Positions 31,511-42,003 of a stretch of DNA of 64,000 nucleotides are shown one piece after another. Under the pieces are notes generated by a model. It saw only the letters and a list, made by a program, of their open reading frames with translations. It was not told the origin of the DNA and did not search any database. Each line of letters begins with the position of its first letter. Position 1 is the stretch's first letter. The stretch is from Nelumbo lutea (taxonomy: Eukaryota; Streptophyta; Magnoliopsida; Proteales; Nelumbonaceae), in contig JAKGHH010000002.1 of the NCBI GenBank assembly GCA_022828595.1, forward strand, positions 75,984,383-76,048,382, written 5' to 3'. Made by a program: the position numbers and the translations under genes.

Positions 31511-32045
31511 AATTAGTAATGAATAGCCCAAGGAGAAGCATATCTACAAAACCAGGAGATGAATGAACCAAGGAGAGGTTGGACGAACCGAGCTACTTCC
31601 GAAGAGGTGTGAAACACCTACAAAATCAAAGGTCCCAGAGGTGTGTCTTTGGGGAAGAAACCTTTGATGCTTAAGTAAACAAATGATGGGGCATGGAAGT
31701 TGAGAGAGGGATAAAGTGTGCACCTTATCCACAATGTGCCTCACTTATAGAGAAGGTGTCATGCTCGTCAAGGAGTTCTAGTTCCATGGGGAGACGACCT
31801 TTTGAACCGGTTCAAGGAGTTCTAGTTCCATGGGGAGACGACCTTTGTTCAATTTTGGTGCCACATGGTTAGCTCTGGCTAGTGCTCAAATTTGGCTTCA
31901 TCACTAGCCCCCCACTTCCGAGAATGAGGTGTTAACTTGTCGTAGCTACTTATCCAGACTATAAGGCTAGACTTTTACCACATGTTCGGTGGAGTAAACG
32001 AAAGTTAGCTACCAATTCAGGTCATTTTTGCTATTCGTGGTGATG
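31511..32045. other. Non-coding stretch with a 44-bp direct duplication
   Basis: TCAAGGAGTTCTAGTTCC starts at 31768 and 31812 and both copies run through GGGGAGACGACCTTT. No gene recognised. Confidence 0.5.
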
Positions 32046-32197
32046 TGGTCAACCATTTGTACACCTCATCATAGAGGTTAGTTGTTTGTTAGTTATTCAT
32101 TTGTGGACATCATCGTAAAGGTCAACTACTAGTGAACCTCATCGAATAGGTTATCTGTTTGTGGACCTTGTCAAAGAAGTTGGTCATTTGTGGACCC
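32046..32197. repeat. Degenerate ~28-bp minisatellite, left half
   Basis: Variants of CATTTGTGGACCTCATCG(T/A)AGAGG repeat with a spacing of 27-30 bases. The array continues at 37632-37800 on the far side of the copia element. Confidence 0.75.
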
Positions 32198-32395
32198 TGT
32201 TTCTTGGTAAAAAACGCAGTAAGGATTCAGAACAATGAGAGGAGAGAAGAGAGAAGAGATTTGAACTCAAAACAGTCAGTGGCGTAGCCAGTGTTTTTAG
32301 TATTTATATTAGGATGACACTTTAATAATAAAAAGATAAAATTACATATGTGTCCCAACAACACTAAAATAAAGAAAAAGTTGTTAGATTCAACA
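32198..32395 (-). repeat. 3' LTR of the copia element
   Basis: Matches 37430-37631 (shared TTTTTAGTATTTATATTAGG and AATAATAAAAAGATAAAATTA). It begins TG and ends CA on the plus strand. The purine tract GAGGGGGAG lies just inside at 32396-32405 (minus strand). Confidence 0.9.
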
Positions 32396-32529
32396 CTCCC
32401 CCTCAAGTTGGGGACATAGATATCAATCATGCCCAACTTGTCACATAAATCATTGTGCCGCAAGTGATGTAAGCCCTTTGTAAATATGTCCGCAAGTTGC
32501 TCCTTAGAACTAAAATATGGAGTACACAC
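32388..32529 (-). pseudogene. Copia RNase H C-terminal tail
   Basis: Reads TPYFSSKEQLADIFTKGL, then LCDKLGMIDIYVPNLRGSVE, the standard end of copia Pol just before the purine tract. Upstream (32530-32570) the frame jumps directly to the end of RT (PDIAYVVGVL), so the catalytic RNase H core of about 120-150 residues is missing. Confidence 0.85.
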
Positions 32530-32960
32530 TTCTCATTAAGTACACCCACGACATAAGCAATGTCTGGCCAAGTCATGGACAAATATAAGAGTCTTCCCAT
32601 AAGTCTCTGGAATTGCTTTACATCCTCGATAATCTCACCACAACAGTTACCCAGTCTATGATTTGGATCAATAGGAAAGTCAGCTAGCTTAACTCCTAGC
32701 TTTCTTAAATCCTATAACAAATGTAGGATATATTTCCTTTGAGAAATGAAGATCCTCTTTTGTGAACGGGCCACTTCAATTCTAAGGAAATACCATAATG
32801 GGCCTATATCCTTCACCTCAAACTTAGTAGCCAAGAGGTCATTTAGCCTCCGAATTTCAACTTTCCAATCACTTGTCATCACTACGTCATCAACATACAC
32901 TATAAAGTTTGCAATCCTTTCTTCTCCTCTTTTCACAAATAATGTATGGTTATGCTAACA
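32530..32960 (-). pseudogene. Copia reverse transcriptase, catalytic and thumb part
   Basis: Contains ANFIVYVDDVVMTSD with the intact YVDD box, LLATKFEVKDIGPLWYFL, IFISQRKYILHLL, a stop, DLRKLGVKLADFPIDPN, then LMGRLLYLSMTWPDIAYVVG. It lies downstream of the RT N-terminal segments. The catalytic box is intact but the frame is broken at about 32715 and at the RNase H deletion. Confidence 0.88.
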
Positions 32961-33100
32961 CTGTTTGTAGCCAATCTACTGCATAGCTAGATGAAACTTA
33001 TTGAACCAAGCTCTTAGTGATTGTTTTAGTCCATACAATGACTTTTTTAACCTACACACTTTCTGTTCTTTGCATTGGGCACTAAAGTCAGGGGGTTGTA

Positions 33101-33727
33101 CCATGTACACCTATTTTCTAAAGTCACCATTCAAGAAGGTGTTTTTAATATATAGCTAATGAATATCCCAATCAAGATTTGCAATAAGAGAGAAAAGAAC
33201 TTTGGTGGAATTTATCTTAGCTACTGGAGCAAAAGTCTCTACATAATCAATTCCATACACCTGAGTAAACCCTTTTGCTACCAACCTGGCTTTGTACCTT
33301 TCTATTGTGCCATGTACACCTCTTTTTTAAAGTCACCATTCAAGAATGTGTTCTTAATATATAGGTAATGAATATCCCAATCAAGATTTGCAACAAGAGA
33401 GAAAAGAATTTTGATAGAATTCATCTTGGCTATTGGAGCAAAAGTCTCTACATTATCAACTCCATACACCTGAGTAAACCCTTTTGCCACCAACCTGGCC
33501 TTGTACCTTTCTATTGTGCCATGTACACCTCTTTTTTAAAGTCATCATTCAAGAAGGTGTTCTTAATATATAGCTAATGAATATCCCAATCAAGATTTGC
33601 AACAAGAGAGAAAAGAATTTTGGTGAAATTCATCTTGGCTACTGGAGCAAAAGTCTCTACATAATCAATTCCATACATCTGAGTAAACCCTTTTGCCACC
33701 AACCTGGCCTTGTACCTTTCTATTATG
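33101..33727 (-). repeat. 209-bp tandem triplication inside the copia RT
   Basis: CCATGTACACCT occurs at 33101, 33310 and 33519, exactly 209 bases apart, and each unit encodes the same RT segment ([40 protein letters not shown]). Because 209 is not a multiple of three, each junction shifts the frame. The units differ by scattered substitutions. Confidence 0.92.
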
Positions 33728-34071
33728 CCATTAGCCATGTGCTTCACTATGAACACCCACTTACACCCTACAAGTTCCTTACTCTCAAGATGATCCACCA
33801 ATTCATGTGTACCAATTATATGTAAGCCATTTATCTCTTCTTTCATTGCATCTATCCATTCAGGTACTGAGAGGGCCTCCACCATATTTGTAGGGATAGG
33901 GATACTATCAATAGAAGAAAGAAAAGCACAAAAAGATGATGAAATGTTTTTATAGGAGACAAAATGGGAGATAGGATGCTTGGTGGTACCAGACCTAACT
34001 CCCTTCCTTTGTGCCATAGGGATGTCTAGGTCATTACTCTTTTTACTCTCTGAGAGGGTCAGAAACATCAA
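33574..34071 (-). pseudogene. Copia integrase-RT linker and RT N-terminus
   Basis: Reads HPISHFVSYKNISSSFCAFL, then [51 protein letters not shown] and [20 protein letters not shown], the canonical start of copia RT. It is the complete upstream end of the segment that is triplicated. The frame ends shortly after LDWDIH at the duplication junction. Confidence 0.9.
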
Positions 34072-34264
34072 TAGGAATAAGAGTACCTAGTTGGATAGGA
34101 TATGTCCCAAGTGAGTCTGATGATGTTGGTGGTACAGCTTCAAGTTGCTCCACAACTCTTGAACTTGGCTGGCCTGTGCGATGACAAAGAAAAACACAGA
34201 ACAGAGGAGGGTCAAGCAAGGGAGGAAGAACTTTGACTCATTTCTCATCCACCTTACTCTTCCC

Positions 34265-35010
34265 CTAAGGATAAATAGGGAAAAAATTATCACTCTCAAA
34301 GAAAGTTACATCCATAGAAATATAGTATTTTTTGGAAACGGGATCAAAATACCGATAACCCTTTTGAAAAGAAGTGTAACCCAAGAATACATAGGGAATA
34401 GTATGAGGGTCAAGTTTACCATGAGTAGGAGACAAGTTTTTAACAAAATGACAACCAAACACACGGATAGAAATGGCGATGAAGGGAGCTTTAGGAAATA
34501 GGAGTTGATGAGGGACCTTGTACCCTAACAAGCGAGATGGCATACGGTTGATAAGGTAGGTAGCAGATAACATGACATCCAACAAAAAACGGTTAGGAGC
34601 ATTCATGTGTATGAGTAACCCATTAGCAACTTCAAGGAGATGACGGTTTTTTCTTGCGGCAACACCTTTCTATTAGGGGGTTTTAGCACAATAGCTATGA
34701 TGGATGAATCCACACGAAGCAAAAAACTCCATGAAATCACTATGAAAATATTCTTTGGTATTGTCCTATTGGAAAATTTGGATATCGATTTGAAATTGAG
34801 TAAATATCAAGCATTGGAAATCTTTAATAATTTTGTGTACTTCATCTCTAGACTGCATATGATACACCCATGTATATCTATAGTAGTCATCAAGAAATGT
34901 AATGAAATTTTTATAGCTAGTCTCAGATGATCAAGTAATAGGGTCTCAAACATAGAAATAAACAATATGGAAAGGAAAACCATATCTATTACTCCTTGAA
35001 GCAAAATGAT
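34265..35010 (-). pseudogene. Copia integrase, catalytic core and C-terminal part
   Basis: 34606-34265 reads MNAPNRFLLDVMLSATYLI, NRMPSRLLGYKVPHQLLF, VFGCHFVKNL and PYVFLGYTSFQKGYRYFDP, the C-terminal half of copia integrase. Upstream, in shifting frames, are core fragments FITFLDDYYRYTWVY, DNTKEYF and ASCGFIHHSYC, covering the first two catalytic Asp regions. At least three frameshifts and stops separate these, so no functional integrase is possible. Confidence 0.82.
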
Positions 35011-35170
35011 TTCAACAATGTTTGCTCAACTAAAAAATTTGACATGTGAGTTCAAACACTAACATTGACTTAAACAAGTTTGAAAACAAAACTTTTAACA
35101 ACTCAAAAGATAAATGGCCTAAACAACTATGCCATAAATAGACTTGACTCTTACTAAACGGACTCTTGGA

Positions 35171-35620
35171 CTAAATAACCGCAAGACTAGATTTATTCTC
35201 CAACATGTAGAGACCATCCACCATACGACCTCTACCAATCGTCTTCCCCGAGGCCAAATCTTGTATCACACAAGAAGAAGGGAAAAATGTTATTAAATGG
35301 TTTACTGAATTTATTATACTAGTAACAAAGAATAAATTTATAAATATTTTTGGAACATGTAATACATTAGAAAGGGTGAATCCAAAAGGAAGGGAAATGG
35401 TTCCTTGACTAGCAATGGTGGAAAAAGAGCCATTAGCTAGTCTCACCATGCCCCTACTAGACAAAAGATGATAAGATTGAAAACAATTGGACTTACCGGT
35501 CATATGGTTTGAAGCTCAAGAATCTATTATCCAAGGGAAGTCTATGGGATGAGAGGACACATGGAAAGTATGGTAGAATTACCATTACCTGATATAGACA
35601 CAAAGGAAGTCGAAGGGGGA
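35171..35620 (-). pseudogene. Copia protease and pre-integrase region
   Basis: The active site reads WIIDS, stop TGA (35516-35518), ASNHMTG, so the Gly of the usual DSGAS box is replaced by a stop (GGA to TGA). Then follow RLANGSFSTIASQGTI, LSNVLHVPKIFINLFFV and GKTIGRGRMVDGLYML, the pre-integrase end. Order and spacing fit copia Pol. Confidence 0.85.
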
Positions 35621-36640
35621 GGAGAAAAATCCATCTGGTGGATTGTCCTCCCATACAACACCAAGTGTTCACGGAAAGAGTTAATGATAACTTCCCTAGG
35701 ATCAATCACGGAAGGGCAGTCCTGACTCAAGGTAGTGGTAGATGATTGATACTCTTGAAAGGCCATGTTTGTTGCATTAAACTTCTTTTGACCCTGCTAT
35801 CCCAGTTTCTTATTTTGGTATGATTTTTACTTAGCTCCCAGGCCCACTTTGTCTTCCCATGAAGTTTCCAACATGTATCCCAAGTGTTTCTAGACTTCTG
35901 ACAATGAGTGCACCATAATTTATCCTTATCATCAGTTTTCTTCTTGAAGTCACTCTTCTTAAAGGAATTACCACCTCCTATAACTACACTCCCTTTAGCT
36001 ACTAATGCAATCTACTCCCCCTCAGAATTATTCATCACATTTTGTCTGCTCTCTTTTGACTGTACTAGGGCATACACTTCTTGCACTGATGGGTTAGTCC
36101 CCAATATCTGAACCCTGATAAAGTCATATGTAGAATTCAGCCCCAAGAGGAAGGCAAAATCCCATTGTTGGGAAACCAGAGACTTGTAGTCTTTAGCATC
36201 TGCATCACATTTCCGGTCTATGTTCTAATAATGGTCAAGTTCTTTCCAAATAGAGGTCAAATCTGAATAGTAGATAGAGAGACTCCTCTCCCCATTCTTA
36301 CAAGTTGAGAAGGAAGTTTGCAACTAATAGATTTTAGCATAATGCCATTATTCTGAATATGTAAATTTAGTCTGTTCCCAAATCTCATGAGTTGTTTCTA
36401 CCCAAATGAATGTCTTTCTCACTAGTGGAAACATGGACAGTAACAACTATGACATTGCCATGTTGTTTTCCTGATCCCACCTATCATGTTCTACACCTTT
36501 AGACTTTGGTTCTTTGACTTTACCATTAATATACCTCAATTTTTTCCTTGTAGTTATGTAAAGTTTGGTTCCCCTTGACCATTCTAAGTAACTAAAACCA
36601 TCAAAGGGGATCATAGCCATGGGAAAACTCATGTCAAATC
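35621..36640 (-). pseudogene. Copia Gag
   Basis: The N-terminal part at 36632-36447 reads PFDGFSYLEWSRGTKLYI, then VKEPKSKGVEHDRWDQENN, typical of the copia Gag start. The zinc knuckle is near 35900 (CTHCQKSRNTWDTCWKLHG), where Asn stands for the His ligand of the usual CCHC box. Several stops and frameshifts lie between. About 800 untranslated bases separate it from the 5' LTR. Confidence 0.75.
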
Positions 36641-37418
36641 CTCTTCATTCTACTTTGACTAGAGGTCACACTAGAATCCTCAAAAAACATGGTATTTGCT
36701 CTTAGTTCAATTGCAATTCAGTCAAGGTACTTATTCTCAGTTCAGTCATAGCCTCACAATTCAGTCAATATACTTATTCTAGTTCATTAACAGTTTAGGA
36801 ACAATTCACTTGTTCTCACATAGCAAATTTATATATGATCACACAACAATACTTTTTTTCTCAGACTACCACACTACTGAACCAAATTCAAAGGCAAAAT
36901 AGATCAAGTTTAGGTATGTGCAATCCGTACAAATAACAATTCGCCAAATTTTTACCACACATTTCATAGGAATTTTGCAACAGAACTACTACAGTTTTTA
37001 ATAAATATCAAGGGGAAAAAACTGCTATTACAGTAGTTATAGAGCATTTAGACCTCAACAGCCCACCTTTTAGGGCACACAAAAGGATCACTTGATCCAC
37101 ATAGGTTGAGAAAACACAACCTCACAACATCCACAAGTCATCAGACCTACATAATCCACTTACCTGGGTACAGAAGGATCATTTGATCCACAAAGATGAG
37201 AGAAAAAAACATGGAACCACCTTCACAGCATTTGGCTTCCCTTAACTTGGTGTTTTCTTGGCACATGACCAAGAGGGAAAAGGAATAAATACACAAAATA
37301 TCATCTTAGGTCAACCTAATGCACCCTTTTATGGATTCGATCCACAATAGACATAAAAGAAAAAAAAAATCTAGAGAGAAAAAGGCTTATTACACTACTA
37401 CTAATCATAGATCTATCA

Positions 37419-37429
37419 CTCTGATACCA
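37419..37429 (-). other. Primer-binding site of the copia element
   Basis: Minus-strand TGGTATCAGAG directly abuts the 5' LTR end (AAAACA). It is complementary to the 3' end of initiator methionine tRNA, the usual copia primer. Confidence 0.9.
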
Positions 37430-37631
37430 TGTTTTCTTAGTAAAAAGATTAGTAAAGTTTCAAAACAGTGAGAGGAGAGAAAAGAGAAGAGATTTGAAGT
37501 CAAAACAGTCACTGACGGTGCCAATATTTTTAGTATTTATATTAGGGCGACCCACTCTAATAATAAAAAGATAAAATTACATATGTTCCCATGTGGCACT
37601 AAAATAAAGAAAAAAGTTATCGAATTCAATA
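37430..37631 (-). repeat. 5' LTR of the copia element
   Basis: 202 bp, matching 32198-32395 with scattered substitutions and small indels; it starts TG and ends TA where the partner has CA. Confidence 0.9.
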
Positions 37632-37800
37632 AACCCCATTGTAGATGCTGGCCATTTGTTGACCTCACTGAAGAGGACGGTTGTTTGTGAACATCACTAA
37701 AGAGGTTGACTATTTGTGGCTCATCAAAGAGATTGGCCATTTGTAGACTCATCGTAGAGGTCAAATGTTAGCTGGTCAGTCATTTGTGGATCTTGTCACA
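37632..37800. repeat. Degenerate ~28-bp minisatellite, right half
   Basis: Units such as GGCCATTTGTTGACCTCACTG, then AAGAGGAC, continue the array seen at 32046-32197. The copia insertion separates the two halves. Confidence 0.75.
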
Positions 37801-38094
37801 ATGGTCAACAATTGTGTTGAAGTCAGCTCGACCATTGGTGGATGACCTCGTTGTAGAGATCACTTGATTCATTCCTAAAAGTTTGAGAATTCTTAAATGT
37901 TCCTCTCTATCACTTGTTCAACCCTCTCAATTTTGGTATGCATCACATTGACTATTTAAGCTATTCTTATCTTGCTTCCATATATTCCATCTACACATCC
38001 TTCTTAGATGTTTAAGCAAATGTCAATCTCAATCATTCTGTTTCATAAATCTGTAATGTCATTGTTATTCATGATTATTTGCACTAAAGGAAGA

Positions 38095-38720
38095 TTATGA
38101 AAAAAAATTTGGCACATCTTGGGTGTCTTCATTAGAGGGAGTTTGATCACTTTCTTCACTAGCTTTTATCATTCCAAAACACTTAGTAGTCTCAATGTCT
38201 CTCCGTTTCCTAGAAGCATCCTTAGCTAAGTTTATACTCTTTAAAGCTCTTACATTTATGAACTTTCCTTTAGGAATGAGGATTGGTTCAATATTAAGCT
38301 TCACTCCTTTTTTCTCAAAGATTTTAGTCAATGTCATTCTATATGGCAAAGGATTTGAGGTGCTTTTGTTTGCTTTAGCCATATGCATCATAATGATATA
38401 TGGAAGATTTTTTTTGTGCTTTGGTTTTGATATAAAATGGAAGAAAGAGATCCAAATGAGAGACACTTTTAAAGTTACCTTTCTTTGGAACAATCCTTTG
38501 TTTATTGTCACATGCATGAGTGTTAGTGGTATCTTTAGGTGTTTTGTTTTGATTCTGTAATTATGGTTGAGAGAAGGTTTTCCAAACACCATTTGGAGAG
38601 CATCAAGATAACTTAACTCTAAAGTTTTTGGCTACTTTCCCTTCTGATAAACTAGAAGCCCTACATTGCTAATCCCTAAAATTCTACCTAGTTTTTCCAA
38701 GGATAATTGCACCTTTACCC
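38095..38720 (-). pseudogene. Fragment resembling plant transposon-associated protein (Transposase_32-like)
   Basis: A 165-codon frame ends at 38095 and can be followed upstream across one stop to about 38720: LEKLGRILGISNVGLLVY, stop, PKTLELSYLDALQMVFGK, then KHKKNLPYIIMMHMAK, LPYRMTLTKIFEKKGVKL and a hydrophilic end. The phrase LP.....LT.IFE..GV recalls the putative plant transposon protein family found in many retroelement-derived ORFs. This is from memory of the family and not a search, so function is not assigned. Confidence 0.4.
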
Positions 38721-39243
38721 TTTAACTATTATCTCAAATTATATTCTTTTAGAACAAAATTGGAGTAAAATTGTCATACCAAGATGGGGTAGATTGGATT
38801 ATGAAATTGTACTATGTTTTTCAAACCTAGATGATTTAAGGGTTTTTCTAAGTCAATTCCTTCATTTCTTAGAGAGAAACTCTAGAATGTCTCTATGAGC
38901 AAAGATAAATAAATATCTCTCTATAGTATTTAGTGTTACTTTATAGGTTCTAGAGGAGACTTTTCTTTTCCCACTTGCACTTGATGAAGCCATATGTTGA
39001 AACATGGAGGCACTAGAAGAGTCTTAGGTTAAGTTTGGATTAAGTTTTCACTCAAATAGTTTTAGTGATAGTTGAATGATAATGAAGGTAGTCGGCTATT
39101 TTGACCAATTTGACTCTAATTATAATTTCTCTAGTAGAGTTATTTTGGAACAAATGAAGTAATCCTTAGTTGAGGTAACTAATTTTGTCAAGTAGTAGAC
39201 TATCTTACTGCTCCTTGTTAATTAGAAAGGAGTGTGGTGCCCA

Positions 39244-40300
39244 ATGCACCTTGGGTAATTATGGGTCTATTGCTCCTCCTTTTTGACAAGTGGTGCCTTT
39301 CAACTCGTTTAGGTCTTCCTTATACCAACAATGATATACTGAATGACCCAATTCATGAGAACTTATGTAATTCATCTCTTTTTCCAAGAAACTTCTCTCT
39401 TTCACAAACTTATTTAACAGGATATGATTCTTTGGTGACCATGAGTAGCATAAACCATTTTTCTCTCTACTCAATTTCAAACTTTCTAACATCTTATTAA
39501 GATTGTCTATTACAAAAGTGAATCTTCTTAATTTGTTCATAAGATCTTTTTAATTTTGTCGTAAACATTCGTCGGTTAGTCTTTGAATGAGGTCATTTTG
39601 TCCTGCATTCACCTTTCTTAATTCCTCAATTTCTCTCATTAGAATTGAATTTGAGGAGCTAAGACCATAGTTTTCTGCTAGAAACCTTTTAACCCTTTTT
39701 CTAAGTCCTCTAATTTCTTTAAAAAGAACTATACTGGAAGAAGTATGAACTGTACTTACCTTAGGTTCCTTGTTTGTTTATGTGGAATGCTTACATTTTA
39801 GAATTTATTTCTTGCTTATACTTAGTGATGCTTCAACCGGTACTTGCTTAGAGCAACCATGGTTATGAGCTTGGAAAACTTATTGATCTTCATTGATTTG
39901 CTGATCTTTGTCTCTAGATGGTTGGCAAAAGGACAATTCTTCATAAGTGTGCTCAAGAGTTTTTCCAAACAACTTAAGCAAATTCACAAGAAGAGATTTT
40001 GTCAAATTCACTTCTACTCAATGCACGATACAAGCAACTCATTGCCTTGACAATGAGTGACATTCTCCTTTTTTCTTTCTTAGAAGGTTCCGAGGGATCT
40101 TCTTCTTCTTCCACTATCATCCGTTCAGATTCTTGTAAGAGTTTATGGAGTCCATGTACAATTACTCCCCATAGATCATAATCCATGGATATGAAGTATG
40201 TTTTCATTCTAGCTTTCCAATAGTTGTAGTTTTCTCCATTGAAGAATGAAGGTCTAGAGATGGACTATCCCTCTATAGAAATAGTGGATTGGGTGGCCAT
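39244..40300 (-). pseudogene. SIRE-like copia Gag, decayed
   Basis: ATG at 40300-40298 opens MATQSTISIEG, a TAG at 40265-40267, then SISRPSFFNGENYNYWKAR and MKTYFISMDYDLWGVIV, the UBN2-type start of SIRE-like copia Gag. It continues with MSLIVKAMSCLYRALSRSEF and, after frameshifts, VVWKTLEHTYE-like text. Near 39400-39260 the zinc-knuckle region reads SSHELGHSVYHCWYK with its first cysteines lost, followed by PKVHWAPHS. Pol is not visible downstream, so the element is truncated here. Confidence 0.65.
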
Positions 40301-40334
40301 GTTTCACTAAACTATTAAGCTTTTGATCTAGTGA

Positions 40335-40351
40335 ACCTGTTCTAGTACCAC
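40335..40351 (-). other. Degenerate primer-binding site of the SIRE-like element
   Basis: Minus-strand TGGTACTAGAACAGGT compares with TGGTATCAGAGCAGGT, the initiator-Met primer site. It sits between the LTR edge at 40353 and the gag ATG at 40300. Confidence 0.5.
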
Positions 40352-41816
40352 TTGTTGAGACCAATGGCCTTGCCTAAGAGGGGGTGAATTTGGTATAGCT
40401 TAAAAACTTGAACTCTAGAAACAGTTAAGTTCAAAACCCTTCTTCCAAAATTGAAGCCAAGCCTTCTTGTTAGATTCAAACAAAATGCAACAAAATAAGG
40501 CTTAGTCAATATATTCAACAATTAATCAAGAATATGTTCTCAATGAATAACCTTACTACAAAATATAAATCTGTAGCTTCAAGACAAATAAAAAATATAT
40601 CAACTAGGGCTGTAGAGGTTAACAATTAAATAGATATATAACAAATAATAAGCACAAATAACTGCTTAAAATAAATAACAACTAAAAGTAAATGAAATAA
40701 AGAAATAAGCAAGCTATAGCGCTTACTAGTAATGCAATTGAATAAAAAATAAACAATACATGCAAATAATTGTAAAATTAAATGGCAACTAGTCAAATGA
40801 GTGTGCCTAAATAGGTAGCTAGAGAGAGAGGACCAGCCATGAATGAAATAGATAAGAGATGGACCAACTATTCAAGATTAACTCGAGATTAAAACAGTCA
40901 TGAGTTGTTGCTAGAATCTCAAGGAAAACTAACTACTTAAAGTAAATAATACAGTTGAAAAGTAAATAAAACAATGAAAGTAAATAGATGTAAATGTAAA
41001 GCAATTAAATAAATGGTTAACATTTGGAGAAGATAAGTAAATGATAAAAATCTAAATTGTTAAACCAGAGAGTTAGTGTTGCAGTTAGTAATGTTAGTGA
41101 AGTTAGTAATGCAAGAACATCACTATAAAATTTGTGTCTTGCATATCAGAAGAAAGTAACAAAATAAAGTTTAATAAAGATGTTAGTAGGGTTAGTAGCA
41201 AATAAAATGTAAAAACTTTAATCAAAATAAAGAAAGATAAAGCAAATAAGCCACATATACAAGGCATACAAGATTTATAGAGGTTTGACAGAAACCCCTA
41301 CCTAATCCTATACCTCAAGGCGCCCCTAAGGATTTCCACTAACTAGCTGGACTTTACGGGTGCCAACAAAGCCTTTACAACTAATAGGACATTTGAGTGC
41401 CTATGGCACCTTGTAGTTGGGCTTTACTTTGGAGCCAATAAGACCTTAGCAGTGTTCAAACTTGAACACCTACCTATACTCAAGATAAAATTAATATAGC
41501 ACAAGGCAAGTTTACATCAAGAAACCCCTCAAAGGCAAATATAGCAATACAAAGTACAATCTATTCAGTTGCAAGAGTTTACTAAGACGCTCAACCCGGT
41601 GAAGAGATCTACAATAGACGGGTGAGTTTGTACAAGTTTAATGGCTTCTTAGCTTTTCTTACCTCTAAAACTAGTGAAGCTTAAAGTCTCTTCAATAAAA
41701 ATGAATCTTGCTAACTTGCTCTCTTTGAAAAACAACTATACATTATGTATAGGGAAAGAAAAGGTTGTTTTTCCTCTTAGTTCCACTTAATGCTTTGAAT
41801 CGAGCTAAACTCCTCT

Positions 41817-41824
41817 ATTTATAG
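41817..41824 (-). promoter_or_regulatory. TATA box of the SIRE-like LTR
   Basis: Minus-strand CTATAAATAGAGG, a strong TATA context, about 1.5 kb upstream of gag within the proposed LTR. Confidence 0.6.
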
Positions 41825-41867
41825 AGGATCTGAGAGCAAGTGACCATTTTCTAGTCATTAGTAGGGG

Positions 41868-42003
41868 TGGCAATTAGGTGGGTTGGGTTTGGGTTGAGCT
41901 TCAACCCAACCCATTTGACCCTCCAACCCATTAATGATCCATTTATGAAAAATTAAATGGGTTGGGTTTAACCCAAAGCCATCATAACCCAACCCAACCC
42001 ATT
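41868..42003. mobile_element. Partial hAT-type MITE (TAGGGGTGGCAATT end)
   Basis: TAGGGGTGGCAATTAGGTGG matches the left termini of the elements at 5081 and 26631. AACCCAACCC/GGGTTGGGTT phrases face each other inside. The right terminus is not recognisable. The A-rich stretch at 42003-42350 may be its expanded interior. Confidence 0.45.

Larger units (their letters stand above)
32198..37631 (-). mobile_element. Ty1/copia retrotransposon, decayed, inserted in a minisatellite
   Basis: LTRs of about 200 bp (32198-32395 and 37430-37631), an initiator-Met tRNA primer site, a GAGGGGGAG purine tract and the order gag, protease, integrase, reverse transcriptase, RNase H, which is copia order. Flanks GACCC and AACCC agree at 4 of 5. 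Total 5434 bp. Every domain carries stops or frameshifts, most of RNase H is missing and part of RT is triplicated, so it is inactive. Minisatellite repeats on both sides show the insertion site. Confidence 0.92.

Noticed and set aside
33159..33825. Three similar plus-strand frames ([15 protein letters not shown]..)
   Set aside because: Antisense to the triplicated reverse transcriptase segment; their similarity is due to the 209-bp triplication.
38195..38560. 121-codon plus-strand frame
   Set aside because: Antisense to the transposon-protein-like frame on the minus strand, which has the better family resemblance.
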